The notes under the pieces are model-generated. The model did no database searches, had not been told where the DNA came from, and was given only the letters and a program-made list of their open reading frames with translations. This document shows, piece after piece, positions 44,547 through 53,002 of a stretch of DNA of 64,000 nucleotides. A program made the position numbers and the translations under genes. This DNA comes from Ramlibacter sp. GTDB lineage: Bacteria > Pseudomonadota > Gammaproteobacteria > Burkholderiales > Burkholderiaceae_C. The stretch is taken from contig JADJPY010000011.1 of NCBI GenBank assembly GCA_016713005.1, positions 124,001-188,000 on the forward strand. Reading direction: 5' to 3'. Positions within the stretch are counted from its first letter, which is position 1. Every line of letters starts with the position of its first letter.

Positions 44547-46304
44547 TTAAGCCTGTTGTGGCCCGCGCACCAGCCGCCCTGGCATTGCCCCCGTGGGCTG
44601 GCCCTGCTCGAAGATCGCCTCGCCAGCGACCAGCGTGGCGACGTAACCCGTTGCCGCCTGCGTGAGCCTGCGGCCGCCCGCGGGCAGGTCAAAGACGAAG
44701 TGCGGCAAATCCAGCTGCAGACGGTCAAAGTCGATGATGTTGACATCGGCCTTCATCCCCGGCGCCAGCAGTCCGCGGTCATTCAGCCCGTACACCAGCG
44801 CGGTGTCGCGGGTCTGCTTCTTCACCAGCAGTTCAAGCGGGAGCCTGGGGCCGCGCGCGCGGTCCCGCGCCCAGTGCGTGAGCATGAACGTGGGCATGGA
44901 CACATCACACACATAGCCCACATGGGCGCCGCCGTCGGCCAGGCTCATCATGGTGCGCGGGTGCTGCAACTCCGTGTGGATCTGCGACAGGTCTCCGTAG
45001 CTGTAGTTGAACACCGGAAAGTACAGCAAGCCCTTGCCGTCGTTGCGCGCGCCGGTGGGACCTTCGTTGGCCAGCATCGCGTCGTAGGCAATTTCCAGCG
45101 GATTGCCACCGGTCTTTTGCGCCAGCGCCACCACGCTGTCGCCCAGCAGCGGCTCGTAGTCCACGCTGCCCTGGGCATTGGCCCGCAAGACAAACAGCCG
45201 CGCCATGCCCCGCAGGAAAAAGGCCGCCTCCTGGTTGACCTGCGCCGCCATCTCCACCACTTTCATGTTGGTCAGCGTGGCGCGCACCTGCGGATCGCGC
45301 AGCCTCGCGAGCTTCTGTTCCCACGGCAGCGGCGCGATCTGCTGCCAAAGCGGGCTGAGCACAAACGGGTGCAGCGAGCCTTCAAAGCCCATCACCATGC
45401 TGGTGGCCCGGCCGCTGATGCTGCCGTACAGCGGCACGCCCTGCGCGTGGGTGCCGTCCAGGTGCGCCAGCAGGCGCTTCCAGGTGTCGGGCGTCTGGTC
45501 GGTCTGCACCAGCGCAAAGGCCACGGGCAGGTTGTTGTCTTTGGCAATCTGGGTCAGCCACCACAGCTCGCCTTCCATGCCCACATGGTTGCTGGTCATC
45601 TGGAACACGCCGTGGCCCGCAGCCTTCATTGCCTTGGCGATGCCCAGTATTTCCTCGGGCGACGAGAAAGTGCCCGGCGGGTACTTGTGCTGCTGGTACT
45701 TGTGGATCAGCGTGCGGCTGGTCGAAAAGCCCAGCGCCCCGGCCTTCAGCCCCTCGCCCACGATGGCGCACATGGCGCGGATGTCATCGGCCGTGGCCTC
45801 GTCGTGCGTCACGCCCCGCTCGCCCATCACGTAAGTGCGCACGGCGCTGTGCGGCACCTGCGCGCCCACATCCAGCGCGCGCGGTTTGGCGGCCAGTGCG
45901 TCCAGGTATTCGGGGAAGCTCTCCCAGGCCCACTGGATGCCTTCGCTGAGCACCGTACCGGGAATGTCTTCCACGCCCTCCATCACGCTGATCAGCCACT
46001 CGCGCCGGTCTGGCTTGACCGGCGCAAAGCCCACGCCGCAGTTGCCCATCACCGCCGTGGTCACGCCATGCTGGCTGGACGGCGAAAGGTAGGGGTCCCA
46101 GGTGACCTGGCCGTCGTAGTGCGTGTGCACATCCACCCAGCCGGGCGTGACGATGGCGCCTCGCGCATCGATCTCGCGCCTTGCCGCGCCGAGCTTGCCA
46201 CCCACTTCGGCAATGCGACTGTCCCTGATGCCCACATCGCCGGTGAACGGCGCGTTGCCGCTGCCATCCACCACGGTGGCGCCACGAATCACTGTATCCA
46301 GCAT
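44547..46304 (-). CDS. N-acyl-D-amino-acid deacylase-type amidohydrolase
   Basis: A 585-aa metal-dependent amidohydrolase of the D-aminoacylase group, which hydrolyses N-acyl-D-amino acids or related amides. The N-terminal composite beta domain ([12 protein letters not shown]) leads to the metal motif [31 protein letters not shown] and [12 protein letters not shown], the aspartate region, follow. The C-terminus shows [18 protein letters not shown], the usual return to the small domain. The start at 46304 gives [14 protein letters not shown]; the frame is open further upstream but would overlap the adenosyltransferase promoter. It lies 26 bp upstream of the FAD oxidase and is probably co-transcribed with it, perhaps to use D-amino or D-hydroxy acids. 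Confidence 0.88.
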   Translation of the reverse strand: MLDTVIRGATVVDGSGNAPFTGDVGIRDSRIAEVGGKLGAARREIDARGAIVTPGWVDVHTHYDGQVTWDPYLSPSSQHGVTTAVMGNCGVGFAPVKPDRREWLISVMEGVEDIPGTVLSEGIQWAWESFPEYLDALAAKPRALDVGAQVPHSAVRTYVMGERGVTHDEATADDIRAMCAIVGEGLKAGALGFSTSRTLIHKYQQHKYPPGTFSSPEEILGIAKAMKAAGHGVFQMTSNHVGMEGELWWLTQIAKDNNLPVAFALVQTDQTPDTWKRLLAHLDGTHAQGVPLYGSISGRATSMVMGFEGSLHPFVLSPLWQQIAPLPWEQKLARLRDPQVRATLTNMKVVEMAAQVNQEAAFFLRGMARLFVLRANAQGSVDYEPLLGDSVVALAQKTGGNPLEIAYDAMLANEGPTGARNDGKGLLYFPVFNYSYGDLSQIHTELQHPRTMMSLADGGAHVGYVCDVSMPTFMLTHWARDRARGPRLPLELLVKKQTRDTALVYGLNDRGLLAPGMKADVNIIDFDRLQLDLPHFVFDLPAGGRRLTQAATGYVATLVAGEAIFEQGQPTGAMPGRLVRGPQQA

Positions 46305-46415
46305 GCTTGTGTCTCCTGCGCGGGGACGATAGCCCCGGCGCGGCGCGCGGGCAAGACAGGCAAAAGGCTTATCCGTCTTGCCGCACAATGCCGATTGAGG
46401 CAGAAAGGAAACCCC

Positions 46416-46982
46416 ATGGGCAATCGCCTGACGCAAATCGCCACCCGCACCGGCGACGACGGCACCACCGGCCTTGGCGACAACTCCCGGGTGTCCAAGG
46501 ACCACCTGCGGGTGCACGCCATGGGCGACGTGGACGAGCTCAACTCCCACATCGGTGTGCTGTTGTGCGAGGAGATGGCCCCCGGCGTGCGCGAGCTGCT
46601 CGTGGAGATCCAGCACCAGCTGTTCAACCTGGGTGGCGAGCTGTCCATCCCCGGCTACGAGCTGCTCAAGCCCGAGGCCGTGCTGCAGCTGGACGAGGCG
46701 CTGGCGCACTACAACGAACAGCTGCCCCGGCTGCAGGAGTTCATCCTGCCGGCGGGCACGCGGGCGGCCGCGGCGGCCCATGTCTGCCGCACGGTGGCGC
46801 GCCGGGCCGAGCGGGCCGTGGTGGCGCTGGGCCAGGCCGGGCCGCTGCGTGATGCGCCACGCCAGTACCTCAACCGCCTCAGCGACCTGATGTTTGTGCT
46901 GGCCCGCGTGCTCAACCGCATGAACGGCGGGGACGACGTGTACTGGAAGAGCGAGCGCATGAGCCGTGCTGGCGGCGACTGA
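46416..46982 (+). CDS. PduO-type cob(I)alamin adenosyltransferase
   Basis: A 188-aa enzyme that transfers adenosyl from ATP to cob(I)alamin to make coenzyme B12. The N-terminal ATP-binding loop TRTGDDGTTGLGDNSR, the GDVDELNSHIG helix, CRTVARRAERAV and the YLNRLSDLMFVLAR motif are all diagnostic. The ATG at 46416 has AAAGGA six bases before it. It is divergent from the amidohydrolase with 111 bp between the starts. Repeat copy A5 follows its stop. Confidence 0.94.
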   Translation: MGNRLTQIATRTGDDGTTGLGDNSRVSKDHLRVHAMGDVDELNSHIGVLLCEEMAPGVRELLVEIQHQLFNLGGELSIPGYELLKPEAVLQLDEALAHYNEQLPRLQEFILPAGTRAAAAAHVCRTVARRAERAVVALGQAGPLRDAPRQYLNRLSDLMFVLARVLNRMNGGDDVYWKSERMSRAGGD

Positions 46983-46987
46983 CCAGT

Positions 46988-47045
46988 TTGCTATAAGAAT
47001 GATAGCGGGTCAGCGAGCACCCACGGGGGCTGGCGGCCAAAAACA
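46988..47045 (+). repeat. Interspersed repeat A, copy A5
   Basis: A copy in the 87-bp gap between the convergent adenosyltransferase and DUF11 genes. It begins with GCTATaagaatgATAGCGGGTCAG and has ACGGGGGCTGGCGGCCAAAAA downstream. The rest of the gap holds nothing recognisable. Confidence 0.8.
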
Positions 47046-47069
47046 CCCCGAAAATCCCGGCGAAAGGCT

Positions 47070-50000
47070 CTACAGCCCGCTGGCGGTGACGTCGCAGGTG
47101 AGCACGAAGCTCACCGAGCTGCCCGCTGGCAGCGTGGGAATGACGTAGCCGCCTGCCTGCAGCGTGGGCACATCCAGGCTGCCCGCCGGGCAAGCCGCGC
47201 CGCCCGCGGCCGAACATGTCAAGCCGGTGCAGCTCAGTCCGGTCACCGCAGCATCCACCAGCGTGGTGCCGTTGCCCGACGCGGGCCCGAGGTTGCTGAC
47301 CGTGATGGTGTAGGCCGTGGTCTGCCCGGCCACGACGCTGCCCGTGCCGTTGTCCTTGGTGACCTGCAGGTTGGCCGTGGGCACGACGGTGAACGACGCG
47401 GTGGCCGCCGGCGCACTCCCGGCGTTGATCGTGTTCAGCGCGGTCGTGGTGTTGAGGTAGATGCCGGACGCCGGTGCAAGGACCACCACGCTGAGGGTGC
47501 AGGTGCCGGCAGCCGGAATGCTGCCGTTGTTGTAGCGGATGCCCACGTCGTTGGCCGCCAGGGCGCCATTGCCGCTGTCCACCAGCGTGCCGCCGCAGCC
47601 GTTGGTGACCGTCAGTGGCGTGGCCACCCGCATGGCGCCGGGGGTGACGGGGAAGACGTCGGTGAAGGCGGGGTTGGACAGGCTGGCCGACACGGCGTTG
47701 GTATTGGCCAGGGTCAGCGTCAGCACGGCGGTGCCGGTGCCACCGCTGGTGATGCTGGTGGGGCTGAAGGTCTTGCCCAGCGTGGGCGCAGCCAGCACGG
47801 TGAGCGTGGCGGTGTTCGAGCCGGTGCCGGCCACCGGGGTCAGCGCGGTGCTCACGCCCGAACTCGCATTGGGGTAGGTGCCCGCGGCGCCGGCGTTGAC
47901 CAGCAGCGTCACGGTGCATGAGCCGGCAGCGGGGATCGTCAGGCCGGTCAGGTTGAGCGAGGTGGCGCCGGCCGCCAGCAGGTTGCCCGCCACGCCCGCG
48001 CAGGAGCCGCTGGCACTGCCGCTGAGCGTGACCGTCACGCCCGCGGGCAGTGTGTCGGCAAACGTCGCGCCCGTCAGGCCACCTGGCAGCAACGCCGCGC
48101 TGTTGGGGTTGGTGAGGGTGAAGCTCAGCGTGCTGTTCTGCCCGATGCCCACCGAGGTCGGTGCAAACGCCTTGGTGATGGTGGGTGGCTGCAGGACCGT
48201 CAGCACCGCGCTGGCCGGGTCGGGGTTGGTGCTGCCCTCCACCGTGGTCATCGCGCCGGCGGCGATGGTGTTGGTGTAGCTGCCGGCGGCGGCGGTGACC
48301 ACCACCGACAGCGTGCACAGCGAGTAGGTCGGGAAGAAGCCGCCATTGAGCCGAATCGAGGTGTCCCCCGCGTTGAGCGCACCGCCGGTGCCATCGGTCA
48401 CCGAGCCGCCGCAGCTGTTGGTGCTGGCGGCCGACGCCAGGGTCACGCCCGCAGGCAGGTTGTCGGTGAAGGTGTTGGTGACCGTGCCGTTGCGGTCGAT
48501 GTCGTTGGAGTTGATCACCGTGACCAGCAACGTGCTGGTGCCGCCGGACTGGATCACCGCCGGGGAGAACACCTTGCCAATGCCCACATTGCGCAGCACG
48601 GTCAGCGTGGCCGCGGGGGTGTTGTTGTTGCTGACACTTTGCGCGCTGGTGAGCGAGCCGGTGGGGATGCTGTTGACCAGGTTGCCGTCGCGCAGTCCCG
48701 TGACCTGCAGCGTGAGTTCACACACCGAATTGGCATTGACCGTGGCGCCCGACAGCGTGACGAAATCGGTGTTCGGCGTGGCGGTGATGGTGCCGGCCGT
48801 GCAGCCCGCGCCGGTGAAGGCCGCATTGGCGGGCGAGGCCACGACCATGCCCAGCGGGAACGTGTCGGTGAGGGCCACGTTGGTCAGGTTGAGCGCACCG
48901 GCGTTGTTGTTGGCCAGCGAGATGGTCAGCAGCGACAGGCCGCCGCCATTGATGCTGGTGGGCACGAAGGACTTGTTCAGCGTGACCGGCGTGCCGGTGG
49001 TGCTGCGCGTCAGGACCGCAGTGGCCGCGGCGCGGTTGACCACGCCCTCGGCGGTGGTGGCCGCCGTGTTGGCTGGCAGCGTATTGGTGCTGGCGCCCGT
49101 GCCACCCGGCGCCTGGACATCCACCGCGACCACACAGCTGCTGGCACCGGCGGGAAGGCTGCCACCCGTCAACGAGAAGGTGGACGAGCCGGGGTTGGCC
49201 GTGACCGTGCCGCCGCAGTTGCTGAACACGTTGGGTGTGGCCGCCACGGTATGGGTGGCGGGCAGGTTGTCGGTCAGTGCCAGGCTGGTGAACGGCAACG
49301 CGCCGTTGGCGTGGGTGATGGTGACCGTCAGCCTGGAGATGCCCGAGGGCGCGATGGTGGCGGGGAAGAACGCCTTGGCCAGCGTCAGCGCATTGTTGAT
49401 GGTCAGCGCGGCGGTGGCGGTGTTTTCGTTGTTGCCCACGGGGGTGACCAGGCTGTCCGGTGGCAGCGTGTTGGTGCGCGCGCCCGTCAGTCCGTTGGCC
49501 TCGGCTTGCACAGGCACGGTGATCTGGCAGCTGGTCGCGGCCGGTATGGCGCCTCCGGTGAGCGAGATGGTGGTGGTGCCGGCGGTGGCGGTCAGCGTGC
49601 CGCCGCAGGTGGTGGACGGTGCGGGTGAGGCCGCGATGCGCACCGCCAGGTTGCCCATGGTGAGCAGGTTGTCGGTGAAATTGGTGATGGCCGCCGGGAT
49701 GCCCCCGGAATTGGACAGCGTGATGGTCAGCAGGCTGGTGCCGGTCTGCACGGTGGTGGCCGGGTTGAAGGCCTTGGCCACCGATACGGGCGAGGGCGTC
49801 AGCACCACCAGGGTGGCCGTGGTGGCGGGGTAGTTGATGGGCACGGCACCAAAACTGCCCGCAGCAATGGCGTTGGCGTAGCTGCCGGCGGTGGCGGAAG
49901 TGACGCGCACACGGATCAGGCAGGTGCCCACATTGGTGGAGTTGGGCAGGGTCGCTGGCGGGATGATGCCGCCGGTGAGCACGACAGAGGTATCGGGCAA

Positions 50001-51056
50001 GGCATTCAGCGTGCCCCCGCAGGTGTTGCTGACGAGGTTGGCCACCGTGACGCCCGCGGGCATCGCGTCGGTGAAGTCCACCGCCGTGGCGGTGGAGAGG
50101 TTGCGGTTGGTCAGGGTCAGGGTCAGCGTGGACAGCCCGCCCTCCTGGATGGTGGTGGGCAGGAACGCCTTGGTCACCGCGCCGCCGCTGCGCATCGCAA
50201 TCGCGCCGCTGATGGCCAGGCTGTTGCGGATGCCCTGCGTGGTGGTGACCCCGTTGGCCGGGATGCTGTTGGTCACGTTTGCGCTGATGGAAGCCGCGTC
50301 GCTGGTGGGGCGGACTTCAAAGCTGATGGAACAGCTGGCATTGGCAGCAATGGTGCCGCCGGTGAGGCGGATGCCGGTGTCACCGTCGGCGATCGCGCCG
50401 CCGCCCAGATCCAGCAGGGTGCCGGCGCAGGATGTGGAGAGGATGCCGCCAGCCCCGATGCGCAATTGCGCCGGCAGCGTGTCGGTGAACCCCACACCCG
50501 TGAGGGCGATGGAGTTGACGTTGTTCAGCGTGATCACGTAGCTGCGCGTGCCCCCCCCGTGCAGCACGTTGCTCACCGGCACAGCCTTGGTGCCCGTGAC
50601 CGGGCTGAGCGGGTCCACCGTGATGGTGGCCTGCGTGTTGGCCAGCGCGTTGCCCTCGCTGGAGGTGACGTCGGTGGCCAGGATGGTGTTGACATGGCTG
50701 CCGGGGCTGGCGGCGGTGACCACGGCCGAGACCGAACAGCTGCCGTTGCCCGAGCCCGTGGCGGCGGGAATGGTGCCGCCCACCAGGGTCAGCGTGCCAC
50801 TGGCGGTGGAGGCGGTGCCGCCGCAGGAATTGGACAGCAGGCTGCCCAGAGTCAGGCCCGCTGGCAGGGTGTCGGTCAGGCCGGTGGCCGTGGCATCGAT
50901 GGTGTTGGAGTTGAACAGCGTGATCACCAGGGTGGAGGTCTGCCCCACATCCAGGTTGATCGGCGAGAACGCCTTGTTGACATCAATGACGGCATGCGCT
51001 GGAACGCCGGCCAGCGACAGAACACCAGCCAGGCACAGGGCCTTGAGGGCCCTCAT
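47070..51056 (-). CDS. Large secreted DUF11-repeat protein
   Basis: About 1328 aa with a Sec signal (ALKALCLAGVLSLAGVPAHA) and about ten tandem Ig-like DUF11 modules of 110-130 residues. Each runs from a KAFSPTSI-like start through FTDTLPAG, a CGGT and an LTGGTIPA block to NTI and TLTVL. The last module (LQVTKDNGTGSVVAGQTTAY) is a classical DUF11 unit. Paired cysteines in most modules suggest disulfide-stabilised sandwiches. Many relatives end with a sorting signal such as IPTL-CTERM. This one stops at TCDVTASGL with no anchor visible, right beside repeat copy A5, so the end may have been lost. The start at 51056 is chosen for the signal peptide; a TTG at 51092 is also open. Confidence 0.8.
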   Translation of the reverse strand: MRALKALCLAGVLSLAGVPAHAVIDVNKAFSPINLDVGQTSTLVITLFNSNTIDATATGLTDTLPAGLTLGSLLSNSCGGTASTASGTLTLVGGTIPAATGSGNGSCSVSAVVTAASPGSHVNTILATDVTSSEGNALANTQATITVDPLSPVTGTKAVPVSNVLHGGGTRSYVITLNNVNSIALTGVGFTDTLPAQLRIGAGGILSTSCAGTLLDLGGGAIADGDTGIRLTGGTIAANASCSISFEVRPTSDAASISANVTNSIPANGVTTTQGIRNSLAISGAIAMRSGGAVTKAFLPTTIQEGGLSTLTLTLTNRNLSTATAVDFTDAMPAGVTVANLVSNTCGGTLNALPDTSVVLTGGIIPPATLPNSTNVGTCLIRVRVTSATAGSYANAIAAGSFGAVPINYPATTATLVVLTPSPVSVAKAFNPATTVQTGTSLLTITLSNSGGIPAAITNFTDNLLTMGNLAVRIAASPAPSTTCGGTLTATAGTTTISLTGGAIPAATSCQITVPVQAEANGLTGARTNTLPPDSLVTPVGNNENTATAALTINNALTLAKAFFPATIAPSGISRLTVTITHANGALPFTSLALTDNLPATHTVAATPNVFSNCGGTVTANPGSSTFSLTGGSLPAGASSCVVAVDVQAPGGTGASTNTLPANTAATTAEGVVNRAAATAVLTRSTTGTPVTLNKSFVPTSINGGGLSLLTISLANNNAGALNLTNVALTDTFPLGMVVASPANAAFTGAGCTAGTITATPNTDFVTLSGATVNANSVCELTLQVTGLRDGNLVNSIPTGSLTSAQSVSNNNTPAATLTVLRNVGIGKVFSPAVIQSGGTSTLLVTVINSNDIDRNGTVTNTFTDNLPAGVTLASAASTNSCGGSVTDGTGGALNAGDTSIRLNGGFFPTYSLCTLSVVVTAAAGSYTNTIAAGAMTTVEGSTNPDPASAVLTVLQPPTITKAFAPTSVGIGQNSTLSFTLTNPNSAALLPGGLTGATFADTLPAGVTVTLSGSASGSCAGVAGNLLAAGATSLNLTGLTIPAAGSCTVTLLVNAGAAGTYPNASSGVSTALTPVAGTGSNTATLTVLAAPTLGKTFSPTSITSGGTGTAVLTLTLANTNAVSASLSNPAFTDVFPVTPGAMRVATPLTVTNGCGGTLVDSGNGALAANDVGIRYNNGSIPAAGTCTLSVVVLAPASGIYLNTTTALNTINAGSAPAATASFTVVPTANLQVTKDNGTGSVVAGQTTAYTITVSNLGPASGNGTTLVDAAVTGLSCTGLTCSAAGGAACPAGSLDVPTLQAGGYVIPTLPAGSSVSFVLTCDVTASGL

Positions 51057-51161
51057 GTATTTCAACGACGTCCCGCTCACCCCCCGATTCAACCACGCGC
51101 CCCCGGCGTGCCAACGGTATTAATCCGCATGGCGGCCGCCGGCGCGCAGGCCGGGGGAGCC

Positions 51162-51584
51162 TCAGCGGTCCGTCAGGATCGCCATGGTGATGCGCGAGAC
51201 GCAGGTCAGGCGCCCTGCATCGTCGCTCATGTCGATCTGCCAGACATGCGTGGTGCGCCCCATATGCACCGGGCGGGCCACGCCGGTCACCCAGCCACTG
51301 GTGGCGCCGCGCAGGTGGTTGGCGTTGATGTCCAGGCCCACGGCGCGCTGGCCTTCGGGGCAGGCATAGGCCGCGCCGCACGAGCCCAGTGTCTCGGCCA
51401 GCACGACACTCACGCCGCCGTGCAACAGGCCATAGGGCTGGCGCGTGCGTGTGTCCACCGGCACCCTGGCGCGGATGAAGTCGTCGCCGACCTCAAGGAA
51501 CTCGATACCCAACTGGGCGACGGCGGTCTCCGAATGTATGGACGTGAGTTCCTCGACGGAAACGGGTTTTTTCCAGATGCGCAC
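51162..51584 (-). CDS. Hotdog-fold thioesterase (PaaI/MenI type)
   Basis: A 140-aa acyl-CoA thioesterase of the hotdog superfamily. It shows the PYGLLHGGVSVVLAETLGS motif, with the Gly-Gly and Glu catalytic region, and the GLDINANHLRGATSGWVTG strand typical of the 4HBT/YdiI group. It hydrolyses aryl- or acyl-CoA esters in the cytoplasm; the substrate is unknown. It is followed closely on the same strand by nothing but the DUF11 gene, 105 bp away, and preceded by the permease 13 bp upstream, so the permease and thioesterase may be one transcript. Confidence 0.9.
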   Translation of the reverse strand: MRIWKKPVSVEELTSIHSETAVAQLGIEFLEVGDDFIRARVPVDTRTRQPYGLLHGGVSVVLAETLGSCGAAYACPEGQRAVGLDINANHLRGATSGWVTGVARPVHMGRTTHVWQIDMSDDAGRLTCVSRITMAILTDR

Positions 51585-51597
51585 AGTGGCTGTCCTG

Positions 51598-52884
51598 TCA
51601 GGGTTTTCGGTTCAGCAGAGCGTACAGCAGGATCGCCCCAAACGTTGCAGTGCCGATGCCTCCGAGCGCAAAGCCCCCGAACTTGAGCGTGAAGTCACCC
51701 GTGCCCAGCACCAGCGTCACGGCCGCGACGACCAGGTTCTTGTTGTCGGAAAAATCCACCTTGTTGTCGACCCAGATCTTGGCGCCGGCCACAGCGATCA
51801 GGCCGAACACCACAATGCTCACGCCGCCCATCACCGGCAGCGGAATGGCCTGGATCACCGCGCCAAACTTGGGGCTGAAGCCCAGCACCACGGCGATCAC
51901 GGCGGCCACCACAAAGATGGCGGTGGAATAGATCTTGGTGGCGGCCATCACGCCGATGTTCTCGGCGTAGGTGGTCACACCGGTGCCGCCCGAGGCGCCG
52001 CTGACCATGGTGGCCACGCCGTCGCCAATGAACGCCCGGCCCATGTACTGGTCCAGGTTCTTGCCGGTCATGGCGGTCACGGCCTTGATGTGGCCCAGGT
52101 TCTCGGCCACCAGGATGATGGCCACCGGCGCAATCAGCAGCATGGCGCTGGCGCTGAACACCGGCGCCGCAAAAGCCGGCGCGCCAAACCAGGCCGCGCT
52201 GGCAATGCCCGACAGGTCCATTGGCTTGCCCAGTCCCAGGCCGTTGGTGAGCACGGCGTAGATGACGCTCGCCACGATCAGCCCCACCAGGATCAGCAGC
52301 CGCTGCACCATGCCGCGTGTGAGCACCGCCACCAGGCCCACGCTGGTGAAGGTCACCACCTGCATCCAGCTGTCGAAGTTGCTGGCCGCCATGTTCTTGA
52401 TGGGGATGCCCGCCAGGTTCAGGCCGATCACGGCCACCACCGCGCCGGTGACCACCGGCGGCATGAAGCGCTCGATCCAGCCCGTGCCCACCGCCTGCAC
52501 CACCACGCCGATGAGCGTGTACAGCGCGCCGCAGGCAATGATGCCGCCCAAAGCGACGCCGATGTTGGCGTTGGGCCCCTTGCCCGCATACGCGGTGGCG
52601 GCGATCACCACGCCAATGAAGGCAAAGCTCGAGCCCAGGTAGCTGGGCACCTTGCCGCCGGTGATGAAAAAGAAGATCAGCGTGCCCACACCGCTCATCA
52701 AAATGGCGATGTTCGGGTCAAAGCCCATGAGGATGGGGGCCAGCACCGTGGCGCCGAACATGGCGATCACATGCTGCACGCCCATGGCCGCGGTCTGCGG
52801 CCAGGGCAGGCGCTCGTCGGGGCCAATCACGCCGCCTTGCTGCAGCACCTCGGCTGGCCTTTCGGCCCAATCAATCATGCCCAT
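51598..52884 (-). CDS. Uracil/xanthine permease (NCS2/UraA family)
   Basis: A 428-aa inner-membrane transporter of the nucleobase-cation symporter-2 family. Many hydrophobic helices are seen. The family motifs are AMFGATVLAPILMGFDP at the N-terminus, FIGDGVATMVSGASGGTGVTTYAENIG in the region of the second substrate helix (with the Glu of the LVAENLGHI segment preceding) and PLPVMGGVSIVVFGLIA. The combination QHVIAMFGATVLAP and TTYAENIGVMA fits the uracil rather than the urate branch. The ATG at 52884 has GGAG eight bases upstream; a second in-frame ATG lies six bases later. It probably imports uracil with protons. Confidence 0.93.
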   Translation of the reverse strand: MGMIDWAERPAEVLQQGGVIGPDERLPWPQTAAMGVQHVIAMFGATVLAPILMGFDPNIAILMSGVGTLIFFFITGGKVPSYLGSSFAFIGVVIAATAYAGKGPNANIGVALGGIIACGALYTLIGVVVQAVGTGWIERFMPPVVTGAVVAVIGLNLAGIPIKNMAASNFDSWMQVVTFTSVGLVAVLTRGMVQRLLILVGLIVASVIYAVLTNGLGLGKPMDLSGIASAAWFGAPAFAAPVFSASAMLLIAPVAIILVAENLGHIKAVTAMTGKNLDQYMGRAFIGDGVATMVSGASGGTGVTTYAENIGVMAATKIYSTAIFVVAAVIAVVLGFSPKFGAVIQAIPLPVMGGVSIVVFGLIAVAGAKIWVDNKVDFSDNKNLVVAAVTLVLGTGDFTLKFGGFALGGIGTATFGAILLYALLNRKP

Positions 52885-53002
52885 GACCGGCTCCAGGGGA
52901 GTTGAAGTCCCTGCATGCTAGGGGCAACGCCCGGGTGGTGCAAGCCGGGTTGCTGCCGCGCGCAGGCTGGTGCCCCGTCAGGCGGGCTGCTAGTCTATTG
53001 GC

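Noticed and set aside
44454..46982. An 842-codon plus-strand open frame reaching the adenosyltransferase
   Set aside because: Only its last 188 codons are the real adenosyltransferase; the rest is antisense to the amidohydrolase and FAD oxidase.
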